Positions 7,772 to 16,691 are shown, counted from the stretch's first letter. The stretch: 50,559 nt of DNA from an uncultured Lachnospiraceae bacterium (GCA_949051815.1 CARQVR010000020.1:1-50559), one strand, 5' to 3'. Notes: generated by a model from the letters alone, not told the origin. A program made the numbers and translations.

Positions 7772-10237
7772 TTATACCATTGTCATTTTGTCCAGATGCC
7801 AGATTTCGTCCACATACTGCTGAATGGTCCTGTCGGAGGTGAACTTGCCGGAGCAGGCCACGTTCAGGATGGCGCTTCTGGCCCAGCCTGCCTCGTCTTT
7901 GTAGGCCGCTTCCACTTTTTTCTGGGCTTCCGCATAAGCCTTGAAATCCTTCAGAATAAAGTAGGTGTCCGCCTTGGAGGTGCTCTGGGTGTTCAGCAGG
8001 GAATTGTACAGGTGACGGAACATCTCCGTGTCATGAGAATATGTGCCGTTGATCAACTGCATCAACACCTTGCGGATATCCTGGTCATTGTTGAAGATTT
8101 CCATGGGGTTGTAACCGCCATGGTTCTCGTAATTGATTACTTCATCGGAGGACAGGCCGAAGATAAAGGCGTTCTCCTCCCCTACCTCCTCCACGATCTC
8201 CACATTGGCGCCGTCCATGGTGCCCAGGGTCAGGGCGCCGTTGAGCATAAATTTCATGTTGCCCGTGCCGGAAGCCTCCTTGCTGGCCGTGGAAATCTGC
8301 TCGGACACATCCGCCGCCGCGAAGATAAGCTCCGCGTTGGACACACGGTAGTTCTCGATAAACACCACTTTGATCTTTCCGTTGATGGCAGGATCGTTGT
8401 TCACCACGTCCGCCACGGAATTGATCAGCTTGATGGTCAGTTTCGCGTTCTTGTAGCCTGCTGCCGCCTTCGCGCCGAAAATGAACGTTCTGGGATAGAA
8501 ATCCATATCCGGATGCTCTTTCAGCTCATTGTAGAGATACATCACATGCAGGATGTTCAAAAGCTGACGCTTGTACTCATGCAGACGTTTTACCTGTACG
8601 TCAAAGATGGAACGGGGATCCACTTCGATGCCGTTGTGCTCCAAAATGTAATCCGCCAGACGCACCTTGTTCTGGTACTTGATATTCATAAACTCCTGCT
8701 GCGCCTTCTCGTCATCCGCATAGATTTTGAGCTTGTTGATCTTGGGCAGATCCGTAATCCAGTCGTTTCCAACATGATCGCTCACCCAATCCGCCAGAAG
8801 CGGGTTCGCGTGCAGAAGGAAACGTCTCTGGGTAATGCCGTTTGTCTTATTATTGAACTTCTCAGGCATCATTTCGTAGAAATCTTTCAGCTCCTGGTTC
8901 TTTAAGATTTCCGTATGTAATCTTGCCACACCGTTCACGGAGTAGCCTGCAGCGATCGCCAGATGCGCCATCTTCACCTGCCCGTCATAGATAATCGCCA
9001 TCTTCCTGACTTTCTCATGGTTGCCGGGATACATCTGCTCGATTCTCGCGATAAAGCGGCGATTGATCTCCTCCACGATCTGATACACTCTGGGAAGGAG
9101 CCTAGAGAACAGTTCGATGGGCCATTTCTCCAGCGCCTCAGACATAATCGTGTGGTTCGTATAAGCGCATGTCCTGGTCGTTACCTCCCACGCCTCGTCC
9201 CATGTCAGATAATGCTCATCCATCAGAATGCGCATCAGCTCCGCAACCGCAACGGTGGGATGGGTGTCATTTAACTGGAAAGTCACCTTCTCATGGAACT
9301 TTCTGATGTCGTCATGGTTTCTCATATACTTCGCCACTGCCGTCTGCACCGACGCAGAGATAAAGAAATACTGCTGTTTTAAGCGAAGCTCCTTGCCCGC
9401 ATAGTGATTGTCGTTAGGGTAGAGCACCTCCACGATATTTCTGGCCAGATTTTCCTGCTCCACCGCCTTCTGGTAATCGCCCTTATCGAAGGAATCGAGC
9501 TGGAAGCAGTTCACCGGCTGCGCATCCCAGATCCGAAGGGTGTTGACAACACCGCTGCCATAGCCGACAACCGGCAGATCATAGGGAACCGCCGTCACCG
9601 CCTGATAACCCTCCTGCTTAAAGTTGCTCCTGCCGTTCTCATCCACATAGACATTCACATAGCCGCCGAAACGCACTTCCTTCGCATACTCCGGCCGGCG
9701 CAGCTCGAAGGGATTGCCGTCTTTGAGCCAGTTGTCCGGCACCTCCACCTGATAGCCGTCACGGATTTCCTGCTTGAACATGCCGTAACGGTACCGGATG
9801 CCGCAGCCGTAAGCCTCATAGCCGAGCGTTGCCAGAGAGTCCAGAAAGCAGGCAGCCAGACGACCTAAGCCCCCGTTACCCAGCGCTGCGTCAGGCTCCT
9901 GATCCTCCACCACGTTGATGTCGATGCCCAGCTCCTCGAGCGCCTGTGAGAACGCTTTATATGCCTGTAAATTGATCATGTTGTTGCCGAGCGCTCTGCC
10001 CATCAGAAATTCCATAGACAGATAATAAACCATTTTCGGATCCTGTCTCTCAAACTCCTTCTGAGACTTTAACCACTGATCCACAATGGCGTCCTTGACC
10101 GCATAGGAAACCGCCTGAAAGATCTGCTGGTCAGTCGCTTCCTCCAGCGTCTTTCTGTAAAGGGTTTTTACATTGTAAAGGACGCTTCTCTTAAAAAGCT
10201 CTGTATCAAAAGTTGTCGTAGGTGCCTTTTTAATCAT
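7772..10237 (-). CDS. glgP: glycogen/starch/maltodextrin phosphorylase
   Basis: The 821-residue enzyme splits alpha-1,4 glucan with phosphate to give glucose 1-phosphate in the cytoplasm. The GT35 signature EASGTGNMKF holds the pyridoxal-phosphate lysine at about residue 660. Other family blocks are visible: DAALGNGGLGRLAACFLDS near the N terminus, QLNDTHPTVAVAELMRIL in the middle and RLHEYKRQ before the PLP site. Length fits the family (about 800-840). The open frame reaches 10294, but I place the start at 10237 because AGGAGG stands six bases before that ATG and the -10 box of its promoter covers the earlier ATG. It heads a probable unit with the hydratase gene 16 bases downstream. The join of glycogen breakdown to an aconitase-like enzyme is unusual but may be only chance gene order. 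Confidence 0.97.
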   Translation of the reverse strand: MIKKAPTTTFDTELFKRSVLYNVKTLYRKTLEEATDQQIFQAVSYAVKDAIVDQWLKSQKEFERQDPKMVYYLSMEFLMGRALGNNMINLQAYKAFSQALEELGIDINVVEDQEPDAALGNGGLGRLAACFLDSLATLGYEAYGCGIRYRYGMFKQEIRDGYQVEVPDNWLKDGNPFELRRPEYAKEVRFGGYVNVYVDENGRSNFKQEGYQAVTAVPYDLPVVGYGSGVVNTLRIWDAQPVNCFQLDSFDKGDYQKAVEQENLARNIVEVLYPNDNHYAGKELRLKQQYFFISASVQTAVAKYMRNHDDIRKFHEKVTFQLNDTHPTVAVAELMRILMDEHYLTWDEAWEVTTRTCAYTNHTIMSEALEKWPIELFSRLLPRVYQIVEEINRRFIARIEQMYPGNHEKVRKMAIIYDGQVKMAHLAIAAGYSVNGVARLHTEILKNQELKDFYEMMPEKFNNKTNGITQRRFLLHANPLLADWVSDHVGNDWITDLPKINKLKIYADDEKAQQEFMNIKYQNKVRLADYILEHNGIEVDPRSIFDVQVKRLHEYKRQLLNILHVMYLYNELKEHPDMDFYPRTFIFGAKAAAGYKNAKLTIKLINSVADVVNNDPAINGKIKVVFIENYRVSNAELIFAAADVSEQISTASKEASGTGNMKFMLNGALTLGTMDGANVEIVEEVGEENAFIFGLSSDEVINYENHGGYNPMEIFNNDQDIRKVLMQLINGTYSHDTEMFRHLYNSLLNTQSTSKADTYFILKDFKAYAEAQKKVEAAYKDEAGWARSAILNVACSGKFTSDRTIQQYVDEIWHLDKMTMV

Positions 10238-10292
10238 CTCTCTCCTCCTCGTTAACCCTGCTGTCAGATTAGGTTTATTTACATTCATTTCC

Positions 10293-10321
10293 ATTATAGC
10301 CTGTATTTTTCCGTTTGACTA
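10293..10321 (-). promoter_or_regulatory. sigma-A type promoter of glgP
   Basis: On the minus strand TAGTCA (10316-10321) and a perfect TATAAT (10293-10298) are separated by 17 bases. Transcription would begin near 10286, about 50 bases before the chosen glgP start. It may also serve the hydratase, SseB-like, regulator and kinase genes downstream, since no strong terminator intervenes. Confidence 0.7.
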
Positions 10322-10397
10322 TATAAAGATTGAAATTTACCGTTTCCGTCCGGAAAACTTCATGATTCGATACGTCTGCGCGGTTCGCTGCAGGCAG

Positions 10398-13300
10398 CTA
10401 TATTTTCTGAATGGCTATCGTCACGGTCTCCCCGTTCACATTCCACTCCCTGGACACCGTCAGATTTTCTCCCGTACCGATGCTCTCCGCCAGCACTTTC
10501 CCGGCAATCACAGCCTCATTCTTCGCGGCGATCTGCGCCACTTTCTCATTGCCGTTCAGGGAGACTCTGATGTGGTCCATCACCTCAAAGTCCGCATCTT
10601 TTCTCATGGTCTGGATCTTGCTGATGATCTCGTAAACAAAACCCTCCTCGAGCAGCGCTTCCGACAGGTTCGTGTCGAGCACCACCGTCAAATAATTGTC
10701 GGCCTCCGCCACAAAACCGTCCTTCTGCGCCATGTCGATCAGCAGATCTTCTTCTGCAAGGGCAACTTCTGTGCCGTCCACGTCAAAGACGAGCCTGCCC
10801 TCCGCCTTTAAGGTCTCCATCGCCGCGCTTCCGTCCACTGCGGACAGATATGCCTTGATGCCGCCGAGCTGTTTGCCGTACTTCGGACCGACGGTCTTAA
10901 GCTGTGGCTTGAAGCTGTAAGTCGTAAACGCTGACACGTCGTCGGAGAATACGATCTGCTTTACATTTAATTCGTCCCTGATGATATCCTGATAGAACTC
11001 GTCAAGAACGGTTTCCGCTTTCACATACATGGTGCCGATGGGCTGGCGGTTCTTGATGTTGGCCGTGTTGCGGGCCGCACGCCCCATGACAACAATCTTT
11101 AGTACCTCCTCCATGGACTTCTCAAGCGTCTCGTCGATCATCCCCTCGTCCGCCGTCGGGAAATCACACAGGTGAATGCTTTCCGTCGCATCTTTGTCGA
11201 TGCTGCACACCAGATTTCGGTAAATCTCCTCCGTCATGAAAGGAATCATCGGCGCAGCGCACTTGCAGATTTCCACAAGAGCCGTATAAAGGGTCATATA
11301 CGCGTTAATCTTATCCTGCTCCATGCCCTTCGCCCAGAACCGCTCGCGGCTTCTTCTCACATACCAGTTGCTCATCTCATCCACGAAGTTATCTAACACC
11401 CTCGCCGCCTCGGGGATTCTGTAATGGTTCAGATGATCGTCCACTTCTTTGATGGCCGTGTTCAGTTTGGAGAGCAGCCACTTATCCATCACGGGAAGTT
11501 TGTCATATTCCAGACTGTACTTCGTCGCGTCAAAATTGTCGATATTCGCATACAGCACAAAGAAAGCATAAGTATTCCACAACGTGCCGAGGAATTTACG
11601 CTGTCCCTCCTGCACCGCTTTGCCGTGAAAACGGTTGGGCAGCCAGGGCGCCGAATTGATATAGAAATACCACCGGATCGCGTCCGCGCCGTAAGTTTCC
11701 AGCGCCTCGAAAGGATCTACCGAATTGCCCTTAGACTTACTCATCTTCTGGCCGTTCTCATCCTGCACATGCCCGAGCACGATCACGTTCTCAAAGGGGG
11801 CCTTGTTAAACAGGAGCGTGGACTCCGCCATCAGGGAGTAGAACCAGCCACGGGTCTGATCCACCGCCTCGGAGATAAACTGCGCCGGGAACTGGCTGTC
11901 AAACAGCTCCTTATTCTCAAACGGATAGTGGTGCTGTGCAAAAGGCATGGCCCCTGAGTCAAACCAGCAGTCGATCACCTCGGGCACGCGTTTCATCGTC
12001 CCGCCGCATTCCGGGCAGGTGCAGGTGATCTCGTCGATATAAGGTCTGTGCAGCTCCACGGTCTTCGCCGCCGCGTTGCCGCTCATCTTCTCCAGTTCCT
12101 CTCTGGAACCGATGGCTTCCATATGGCCGCAGCCTTCGCACTCCCACACATTTAAGGGCGTGCCCCAGTAACGGTTTCTGGAAATACCCCAGTCCTGAAT
12201 ATTTTCCAACCAGTTGCCGAAACGCCCCTCGCCGATGGATTCGGGAATCCAGTTCACCGTCTTATTATTGCGCACCAGATCGTCGCGCACCGCCGTCATT
12301 TTGATGAACCAGGACTCACGCGCATAGTAGATCAGGGGCGTGTCGCAGCGCCAGCAGAACGGATAATCATGCTCGAACTTTGGCGCGTCAAAGAGCTTTC
12401 CTTCCTTATCCAGATCTTTAATCACTTCCGGATCGGCCTTCTTCACAAACAGACCGGCGTAGGGCGTCTCCTCCGTCATGCTGCCCTTACCGTCCACAAA
12501 CTGCACGAAGGGCAGGTCGTATTTCCGGCCCACCTGCGCGTCGTCCTCACCGAAGGCAGGCGCAATATGCACGATACCGGTACCGTCCGTCATGGTAACA
12601 TAGCTGTCGCACGTCACATAATGGGCTTTCTTTTTCTGTCTGGAAGCCTCTTCACCCGCGCAGGCAAACAACGGCTCATACTCCTTGTATTCCAGGTCCG
12701 TGCCCACATAGGTTTCCAGCACCTCATATGCCGGCGTGTCGTCCGTTGCCAGCTTGCCAAGCACTGTGTCCAGAAGCGCCTGCGCCATATAATAAGTATA
12801 GCCGTCCGCCGCCTTCACCTTTACATAGGTTTCCACGGGATTCACGCAGAGCGCCACGTTGGAGGGCAGCGTCCACGGCGTCGTCGTCCACGCAAGGAAA
12901 TAAGCGTCCTCACCCACCACCTTAAACCGGGCGATGGCGGAGCGTTCCTTCACCGCCTTGTAGCCCTGCGCCACCTCATGGGATGACAGAGGCGTGCCGC
13001 AGCGCGGGCAGTAGGGCACAATCTTAAAGCCCTTGTACAGCAGGTTCTTGTCCCAGATCTGCTTGAGCGCCCACCACTCGGACTCAATAAAGTCATCGTG
13101 ATACGTCACATAGGGATCATCCATATCCGCCCAGAAGCCGACCGTGCCGGAGAAATCCTCCCACATGCCCTTGTACTTCCAGACAGATTCCTTACACTTG
13201 CTGATAAACGGGTCAAGCCCGTACTCCTCGATCTGCTCTTTTCCGTCCAGACCAAGCAACTTCTCCACTTCCAGCTCCACCGGCAGGCCGTGGGTGTCCC

Positions 13301-13562
13301 ACCCTGCCTTACGGGGCACCATATACCCCTTCATGGTGCGGTATCTGGGAATCATGTCCTTAATAACACGCGTCAGTACGTGCCCGATGTGGGGCTTGCC
13401 GTTGGCCGTCGGCGGCCCGTCATAAAACGTGTAAGTGGAACCGTCCTTACGGGAGTCCATGCTCTTCTGAAAGATCGCATTGTCCTTCCAGAAAAGGCAC
13501 ACTTCTTTTTCTCTGTCCACAAAATTCAGGTTCGTGTCAACTTTCTGATACATAGTGTCCAT
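10398..13562 (-). CDS. ileS: isoleucyl-tRNA synthetase, long form
   Basis: The 1054-residue class I enzyme charges tRNA-Ile. It shows HIGH within GKPHIGHVL near residue 58, an editing (CP1) domain with TTPWTLPSNVAL, and KMSKSKGN near residue 605. At about 1050 residues, and with a C-terminal part lacking the CxxC zinc finger of the E. coli type, it resembles the eukaryote-like clade 2 IleRS that is common in Clostridia; this clade is known for natural tolerance to mupirocin. I place the start at 13562 (MDTMYQK) because AGGAG stands five bases ahead. The frame runs on upstream to 13832 through the leader, but that stretch is the T-box terminator and repeats, not protein. Expression is controlled by the T-box leader at 13759-14101. 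Confidence 0.97.
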   Translation of the reverse strand: MDTMYQKVDTNLNFVDREKEVCLFWKDNAIFQKSMDSRKDGSTYTFYDGPPTANGKPHIGHVLTRVIKDMIPRYRTMKGYMVPRKAGWDTHGLPVELEVEKLLGLDGKEQIEEYGLDPFISKCKESVWKYKGMWEDFSGTVGFWADMDDPYVTYHDDFIESEWWALKQIWDKNLLYKGFKIVPYCPRCGTPLSSHEVAQGYKAVKERSAIARFKVVGEDAYFLAWTTTPWTLPSNVALCVNPVETYVKVKAADGYTYYMAQALLDTVLGKLATDDTPAYEVLETYVGTDLEYKEYEPLFACAGEEASRQKKKAHYVTCDSYVTMTDGTGIVHIAPAFGEDDAQVGRKYDLPFVQFVDGKGSMTEETPYAGLFVKKADPEVIKDLDKEGKLFDAPKFEHDYPFCWRCDTPLIYYARESWFIKMTAVRDDLVRNNKTVNWIPESIGEGRFGNWLENIQDWGISRNRYWGTPLNVWECEGCGHMEAIGSREELEKMSGNAAAKTVELHRPYIDEITCTCPECGGTMKRVPEVIDCWFDSGAMPFAQHHYPFENKELFDSQFPAQFISEAVDQTRGWFYSLMAESTLLFNKAPFENVIVLGHVQDENGQKMSKSKGNSVDPFEALETYGADAIRWYFYINSAPWLPNRFHGKAVQEGQRKFLGTLWNTYAFFVLYANIDNFDATKYSLEYDKLPVMDKWLLSKLNTAIKEVDDHLNHYRIPEAARVLDNFVDEMSNWYVRRSRERFWAKGMEQDKINAYMTLYTALVEICKCAAPMIPFMTEEIYRNLVCSIDKDATESIHLCDFPTADEGMIDETLEKSMEEVLKIVVMGRAARNTANIKNRQPIGTMYVKAETVLDEFYQDIIRDELNVKQIVFSDDVSAFTTYSFKPQLKTVGPKYGKQLGGIKAYLSAVDGSAAMETLKAEGRLVFDVDGTEVALAEEDLLIDMAQKDGFVAEADNYLTVVLDTNLSEALLEEGFVYEIISKIQTMRKDADFEVMDHIRVSLNGNEKVAQIAAKNEAVIAGKVLAESIGTGENLTVSREWNVNGETVTIAIQKI

Positions 13563-13580
13563 CCTTTCTCCTGGTTCTGT

Positions 13581-13758
13581 GCGCGATAAGCAGTTCGGTC
13601 TGCTTCGCGGGTCTTCCTGCTCTGCTTCCTCTTGCGCGATAAGCAGTTCGTGATGCTTTGCATCCCTCACTCGCGTTGCTCGCCGTAAGCCCCTCAAAGC
13701 ATCCCCTCGTGCTGGCACGGTGTCTGCTTCGCGGGTCTTCCTGCTCTGCTTATCGCGC
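13581..13758. repeat. nested palindromic repeat between T-box terminator and ileS
   Basis: The sequence GCGCGATAAGCAG (13634-13646) is matched by its exact complement CTGCTTATCGCGC (13746-13758), and a further copy of the first arm stands at 13581-13593. Inside, GATGCTTTG (13652-13660) pairs with CAAAGCATC (13695-13703). A 29-base block starting TCTGCTTCGCGGGTCTTC is repeated directly at 13599-13627 and 13723-13751. It looks like a structured extragenic repeat element with a partial duplication, placed in the transcribed leader after the terminator. No transposase-like frame is present. Confidence 0.8.
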
Positions 13759-13790
13759 AAAAAACCCCCGTCCCGTAAAAGGACGAGGGT
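13759..13790 (-). terminator. T-box attenuator terminator of ileS
   Basis: On the minus strand ACCCTCGTCC and CGGGACGGGGG form an imperfect GC-rich stem with a TTTTA loop, followed by TTTTTT (13764-13759). This is the terminator arm of the ileS T-box switch; its 5' half overlaps the region that pairs in the antiterminator. Confidence 0.85.
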
Positions 13791-14101
13791 AAAGTTCTCG
13801 TGATACCACCTGTTACGACGTACCGCCACCATGGATGGCTATACGGTTCCCGATAACGGCGGGATGCCGTCAAAGCCTACTGTTCCACCGCCTGCACTGC
13901 GCGTCCTCTGAAACAGATTCCAGCCGGGCAACTCAGCTCCCCGCCTTCCGCGCGGCCGCATATGCGGCAAAAGTTCAGTCTGAAACTCAGAAGTGATCTT
14001 CCCCGGTTTTCTACTCGTACCGGTCTTCCACCCCCACCGGCTCGCTGTGACTTTGAAAAGTCGGGTACTGTCTTCCTCAATGTCTCTGCCTATCATAACT
14101 G
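13759..14101 (-). promoter_or_regulatory. T-box leader (isoleucine) of ileS
   Basis: The roughly 340-base leader contains the T-box antiterminator sequence AGGTGGTATCACG (complement of 13799-13811) just before a terminator with a T run. Upstream lies a long stem I region. An ATC triplet in GAAGATCACTTC (13995-13997 on the plus strand) sits where the specifier codon is expected, with GAAG and CTTC able to close the base of stem I. T-box RNAs bind uncharged tRNA, here tRNA-Ile, and then favour the antiterminator, so ileS is made when charged isoleucyl-tRNA is scarce. The identity follows from the downstream gene and the ATC triplet; exact stem borders are my estimate. Confidence 0.9.
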
Positions 14102-14107
14102 CTTATC

Positions 14108-14136
14108 ATTTTGGCATTGAAAGGCCGGATTGTCAA
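14108..14136 (-). promoter_or_regulatory. sigma-A promoter of the ileS T-box transcript
   Basis: A perfect TTGACA (14131-14136, minus strand) is followed after 17 bases by CAAAAT (14108-14113). Transcription would start near 14101, directly before the stem I region. Confidence 0.7.
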
Positions 14137-14154
14137 GAGGAATCTTCACCCCTT

Positions 14155-15633
14155 TCAGAAACAGATCGGTTCCACCTCCTCACTGAGCGGTTTCATCTCA
14201 TATTCCGGCAGCCTGTCCAGCAGCTCCTCCAGACAAAGTCCGGTGCTGCCGACCACATCATGGGCCAGCAGAACGACCTTCTTTCGTCCAAGTGTGGTCG
14301 ATACGCCGTTTTCTATCAACTGCTTCGGATCCGGATCTGTGACCGCGTCCTCCAGACTGGCATTCCAGTCGTAATATATGTAACCTCTGGCCGTCATCTC
14401 GCGGACGATGGCCTTGCCCGTTTTCTGATTGTAGGCGTTGACGCTGCCGCCCGGAAAGCGGAACAGGTTCGTCTCCACCCCCGTCGCTTCGTACACGGTC
14501 TGCCTTGCCTTTTCAAAGTCCGCCACATAGCTGTCCACGCTCTCATACAAGGCGTCGTAATCATGGTTATCGCAGTGAATGCCAATGGTGTGTCCCTCCG
14601 CCACGATCTGACGGGCCATCTCCGGATGTCTTCTCACATTCTCCCCCACCAGAAAAAAGGTGGCCTTAATGTTCCTTTCCCGCAGGATGTCGAGCACCTT
14701 TCGGGTATTTTCCACGGAAGGACCATCGTCAAAGGTCAGATACATGGTCTTTGGATGAAAATAGCAGGCAATACCCTGCACAATGCCGCCCGCGATCTGC
14801 TGCCGGTACTCCGCCAGACTGAGTTTCCTGCGCTCCGCCCCGTTGGAGAGAAATCCCGTCTCAATGAGGCAGGCGGGCATGGAAGTGTTTCCCGTCACAT
14901 AAAAGTCCGCATCGCTTCGCAGTTCCCGCTCCACGGCGCTTGTACTTTTTAGCGTCTGCTGTCTGATCAGCAGCGCCAGTCTCCTGCTGTCCGGTCTGGC
15001 GTCGTCCTCCGTGTACCACACTTCCATCCCGTTCACCCCGCTGCCCTCCTCCGTGGCATTCTGATGGATGCTGACGTAGATATCCGCTCCCGACCGGTTC
15101 GCCTCCTCCACGCGCGCTTCCTTCGTAATATAGACATCCGTCTCTCTGGACATGATCACACGGTATCCCTGTTCCTTCAACTGATCCCTCACAAGCAGCG
15201 CAATGGCAAGATTCAGGTCTTTTTCCCGAACGCCCTCTCTGGCGCAGCCCTCGTCCGCGCCGCCATGTCCCGGATCCAGATAAACCGTCGGTATATGCAC
15301 CGCCGTCCGCCCGCTCTCATCCCCGCCGGAAATCACTTCCTGCGCGGCCATCACGACAATGGGAAGGGCGATTTCCTGTGCCCGGAGCGTCTCTCCCACT
15401 GCCCCGTCCAGAGGCCGGTCCACCGCCGTTGTCTCCCTGGCGCGCCAAAGCTTTTCCGCCAGCAGCCGGACCCCGCCCGCCCCGGCAAGCCGCATGGCTA
15501 TCATTGCCGTCAGACACACCATACACACGCAGACGCCCAGCCCGTATATCTTCCTGTACAGCCTCCTTTTTCTCTGCTCCCTCGTCTCATAGCCGCAGAC
15601 ATATTCCCAGGTAAATGTTGACTCTCCGTACAT
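14155..15633 (-). CDS. membrane-anchored amidase_3 / polysaccharide deacetylase fusion
   Basis: This 492-residue protein joins two cell-wall enzymes. After one membrane span (about 32-52) comes an N-acetylmuramoyl-L-alanine amidase_3 domain (116-292) with zinc ligands His123 in LDPGHGG, Glu137 and His190 in VSIHQNA, and catalytic Glu258 in LIETGFLSN. It continues directly into a NodB-type deacetylase domain (295-480) with Asp302-Asp303 in LTFDDGPS, metal ligands His353 and His357, the RFPGGS segment (392-397) and His459 in LLAHD. Both active sites look complete, so it could cut the stem peptide and remove N-acetyl groups from the same glycan. The start at 15633 has GAGAGGAGC seven bases ahead; the frame extends further without a ribosome site. 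It lies 227 bases after the polysaccharide operon and may be transcribed separately. Confidence 0.9.
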   Translation of the reverse strand: MYGESTFTWEYVCGYETREQRKRRLYRKIYGLGVCVCMVCLTAMIAMRLAGAGGVRLLAEKLWRARETTAVDRPLDGAVGETLRAQEIALPIVVMAAQEVISGGDESGRTAVHIPTVYLDPGHGGADEGCAREGVREKDLNLAIALLVRDQLKEQGYRVIMSRETDVYITKEARVEEANRSGADIYVSIHQNATEEGSGVNGMEVWYTEDDARPDSRRLALLIRQQTLKSTSAVERELRSDADFYVTGNTSMPACLIETGFLSNGAERRKLSLAEYRQQIAGGIVQGIACYFHPKTMYLTFDDGPSVENTRKVLDILRERNIKATFFLVGENVRRHPEMARQIVAEGHTIGIHCDNHDYDALYESVDSYVADFEKARQTVYEATGVETNLFRFPGGSVNAYNQKTGKAIVREMTARGYIYYDWNASLEDAVTDPDPKQLIENGVSTTLGRKKVVLLAHDVVGSTGLCLEELLDRLPEYEMKPLSEEVEPICF

Positions 15634-15671
15634 CACAATGCTCCTCTCTCGTATACCGTACAATTCCGCAC

Positions 15672-15699
15672 GGAGAATGCCGCGTTTTAAGCATTCTCC
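15672..15699 (-). other. stem-loop in the 5' leader of the amidase-deacetylase gene
   Basis: Arms GGAGAATGC and GCATTCTCC pair perfectly over 9 bp with a 10-base loop, just before the ribosome site of the amidase-deacetylase gene. It could end transcripts from the upstream operon, but no T run follows on the minus strand. Confidence 0.4.
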
Positions 15700-15780
15700 C
15701 ATGTGCAGTACTTCCTGTCATCCCGTCCTCTGACGGGGCGCCTTTAGAAGTACTTCACACATTAAGCATACAAAAGAGGA

Positions 15781-15842
15781 GCATCATAATTTCATCTAAG
15801 TTGCATCAAAAAGCCATAATATTTGCATCAAAGTTGCATCAT
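15781..15842. repeat. short direct repeats TTGCATCA upstream of the amidase-deacetylase gene
   Basis: TTGCATCA starts at 15801, 15823 and 15834, and GCATCA also at 15781. The first two copies are 22 bases apart, about two helical turns. The stretch is AT-rich and sits in the 227-base space between two minus-strand genes, so it may be a regulator site. The rest of this gap holds only the stem-loop at 15672-15699 and no readable gene. Confidence 0.4.
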
Positions 15843-15860
15843 CTTCCTAATCTCACGCTC

Positions 15861-16691
15861 TTATCGGGACACTTTCAGGAACAGCTCGTTAATCCCCTCG
15901 TAAAACCCGAGCGTCACCACCGTCTGTCCGCTGCCCATGCCTTCGAAGACATACTTGCGAAAATAGGGCGTCGTCTCTAAAAGAGGGTTGTCCGACTCAT
16001 AGGGAGACGGTTCGCCAAGTCCCATATATGCCGCCCATTCCGCCACCAGCGCATCCGCGTCGATGTCCTCCCACAAAAGCGGCGTCCTCACATAAAACTC
16101 ATATATTTTTCCGTCATCCGCGTCAATGCAGGCGTCCATCAGCCTGTTCGCCTTATCCGCGTTTTTCTGGGAATTGGAGAGGGTCATCTTCCAGACGGCC
16201 ACATTGTTGCGCGGCTCCAGCACGTCAATGGCCGAGTAGAGCGTAACGTCGTAGGAGGACGCGTCCACCTCCCTCACCTGCTCCGGCAGGATTCCCTTTT
16301 CCTTAAGCAGCGTAAGCCCTTCATTGCATGTGGCATAGATCTGTTCGTCCGTGATCTCCCTGCCGGACGGTCCCCTGCGGTTTACCACAAAGGCATAGGC
16401 GCCTTCCAGCTCCTGATACGCCACCTCCCCATCCGCCTCATGCGCCATGGCGCTCGTCTCGCTCTCGGGAAACGTCTGGCTGCTCAGACAGCATGACAGG
16501 ATATAGAGCTTTTCATTGCTGTTCATCTGGTAGCGATAGCCTTCCCCAGCGTTTTCCACACTTTCTGTACGGGGTATGTCCAAAATCCCCTGATCCTTGT
16601 ACTCCGCCAGCGTCTCCGGCCCCCAGATGGAAAGAAACATCGCCGATACCGCCAATAGCGGAACTGTGAGATAATATATCTTACTTTTCAT
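15861..16691 (-). CDS. exported protein of unknown function
   Basis: I do not recognise this 276-residue protein. It has a short basic N terminus, one hydrophobic segment (about 6-24, signal peptide or anchor) and a soluble mixed alpha/beta remainder. A region with DADDGKIYEFYVRTP (near 195-210) resembles PepSY-like or YycI-like beta folds in style, but I cannot assign it. The gene begins 33 bases after the stop of the histidine kinase gene, so it is probably the last member of the polysaccharide operon and may be an accessory of the two-component system, as exported kinase partners often are. I prefer the ATG at 16691, which follows TGGAGA at a rather long distance; an ATG at 16715 is also possible. 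Confidence 0.7.
   Translation of the reverse strand: MKSKIYYLTVPLLAVSAMFLSIWGPETLAEYKDQGILDIPRTESVENAGEGYRYQMNSNEKLYILSCCLSSQTFPESETSAMAHEADGEVAYQELEGAYAFVVNRRGPSGREITDEQIYATCNEGLTLLKEKGILPEQVREVDASSYDVTLYSAIDVLEPRNNVAVWKMTLSNSQKNADKANRLMDACIDADDGKIYEFYVRTPLLWEDIDADALVAEWAAYMGLGEPSPYESDNPLLETTPYFRKYVFEGMGSGQTVVTLGFYEGINELFLKVSR

Noticed and set aside
13563..13832. N-terminal extension of IleRS by 90 codons
   Set aside because: The frame is open but runs through the T-box antiterminator, the terminator and the palindromic repeat, and a clear ribosome site stands before 13562.
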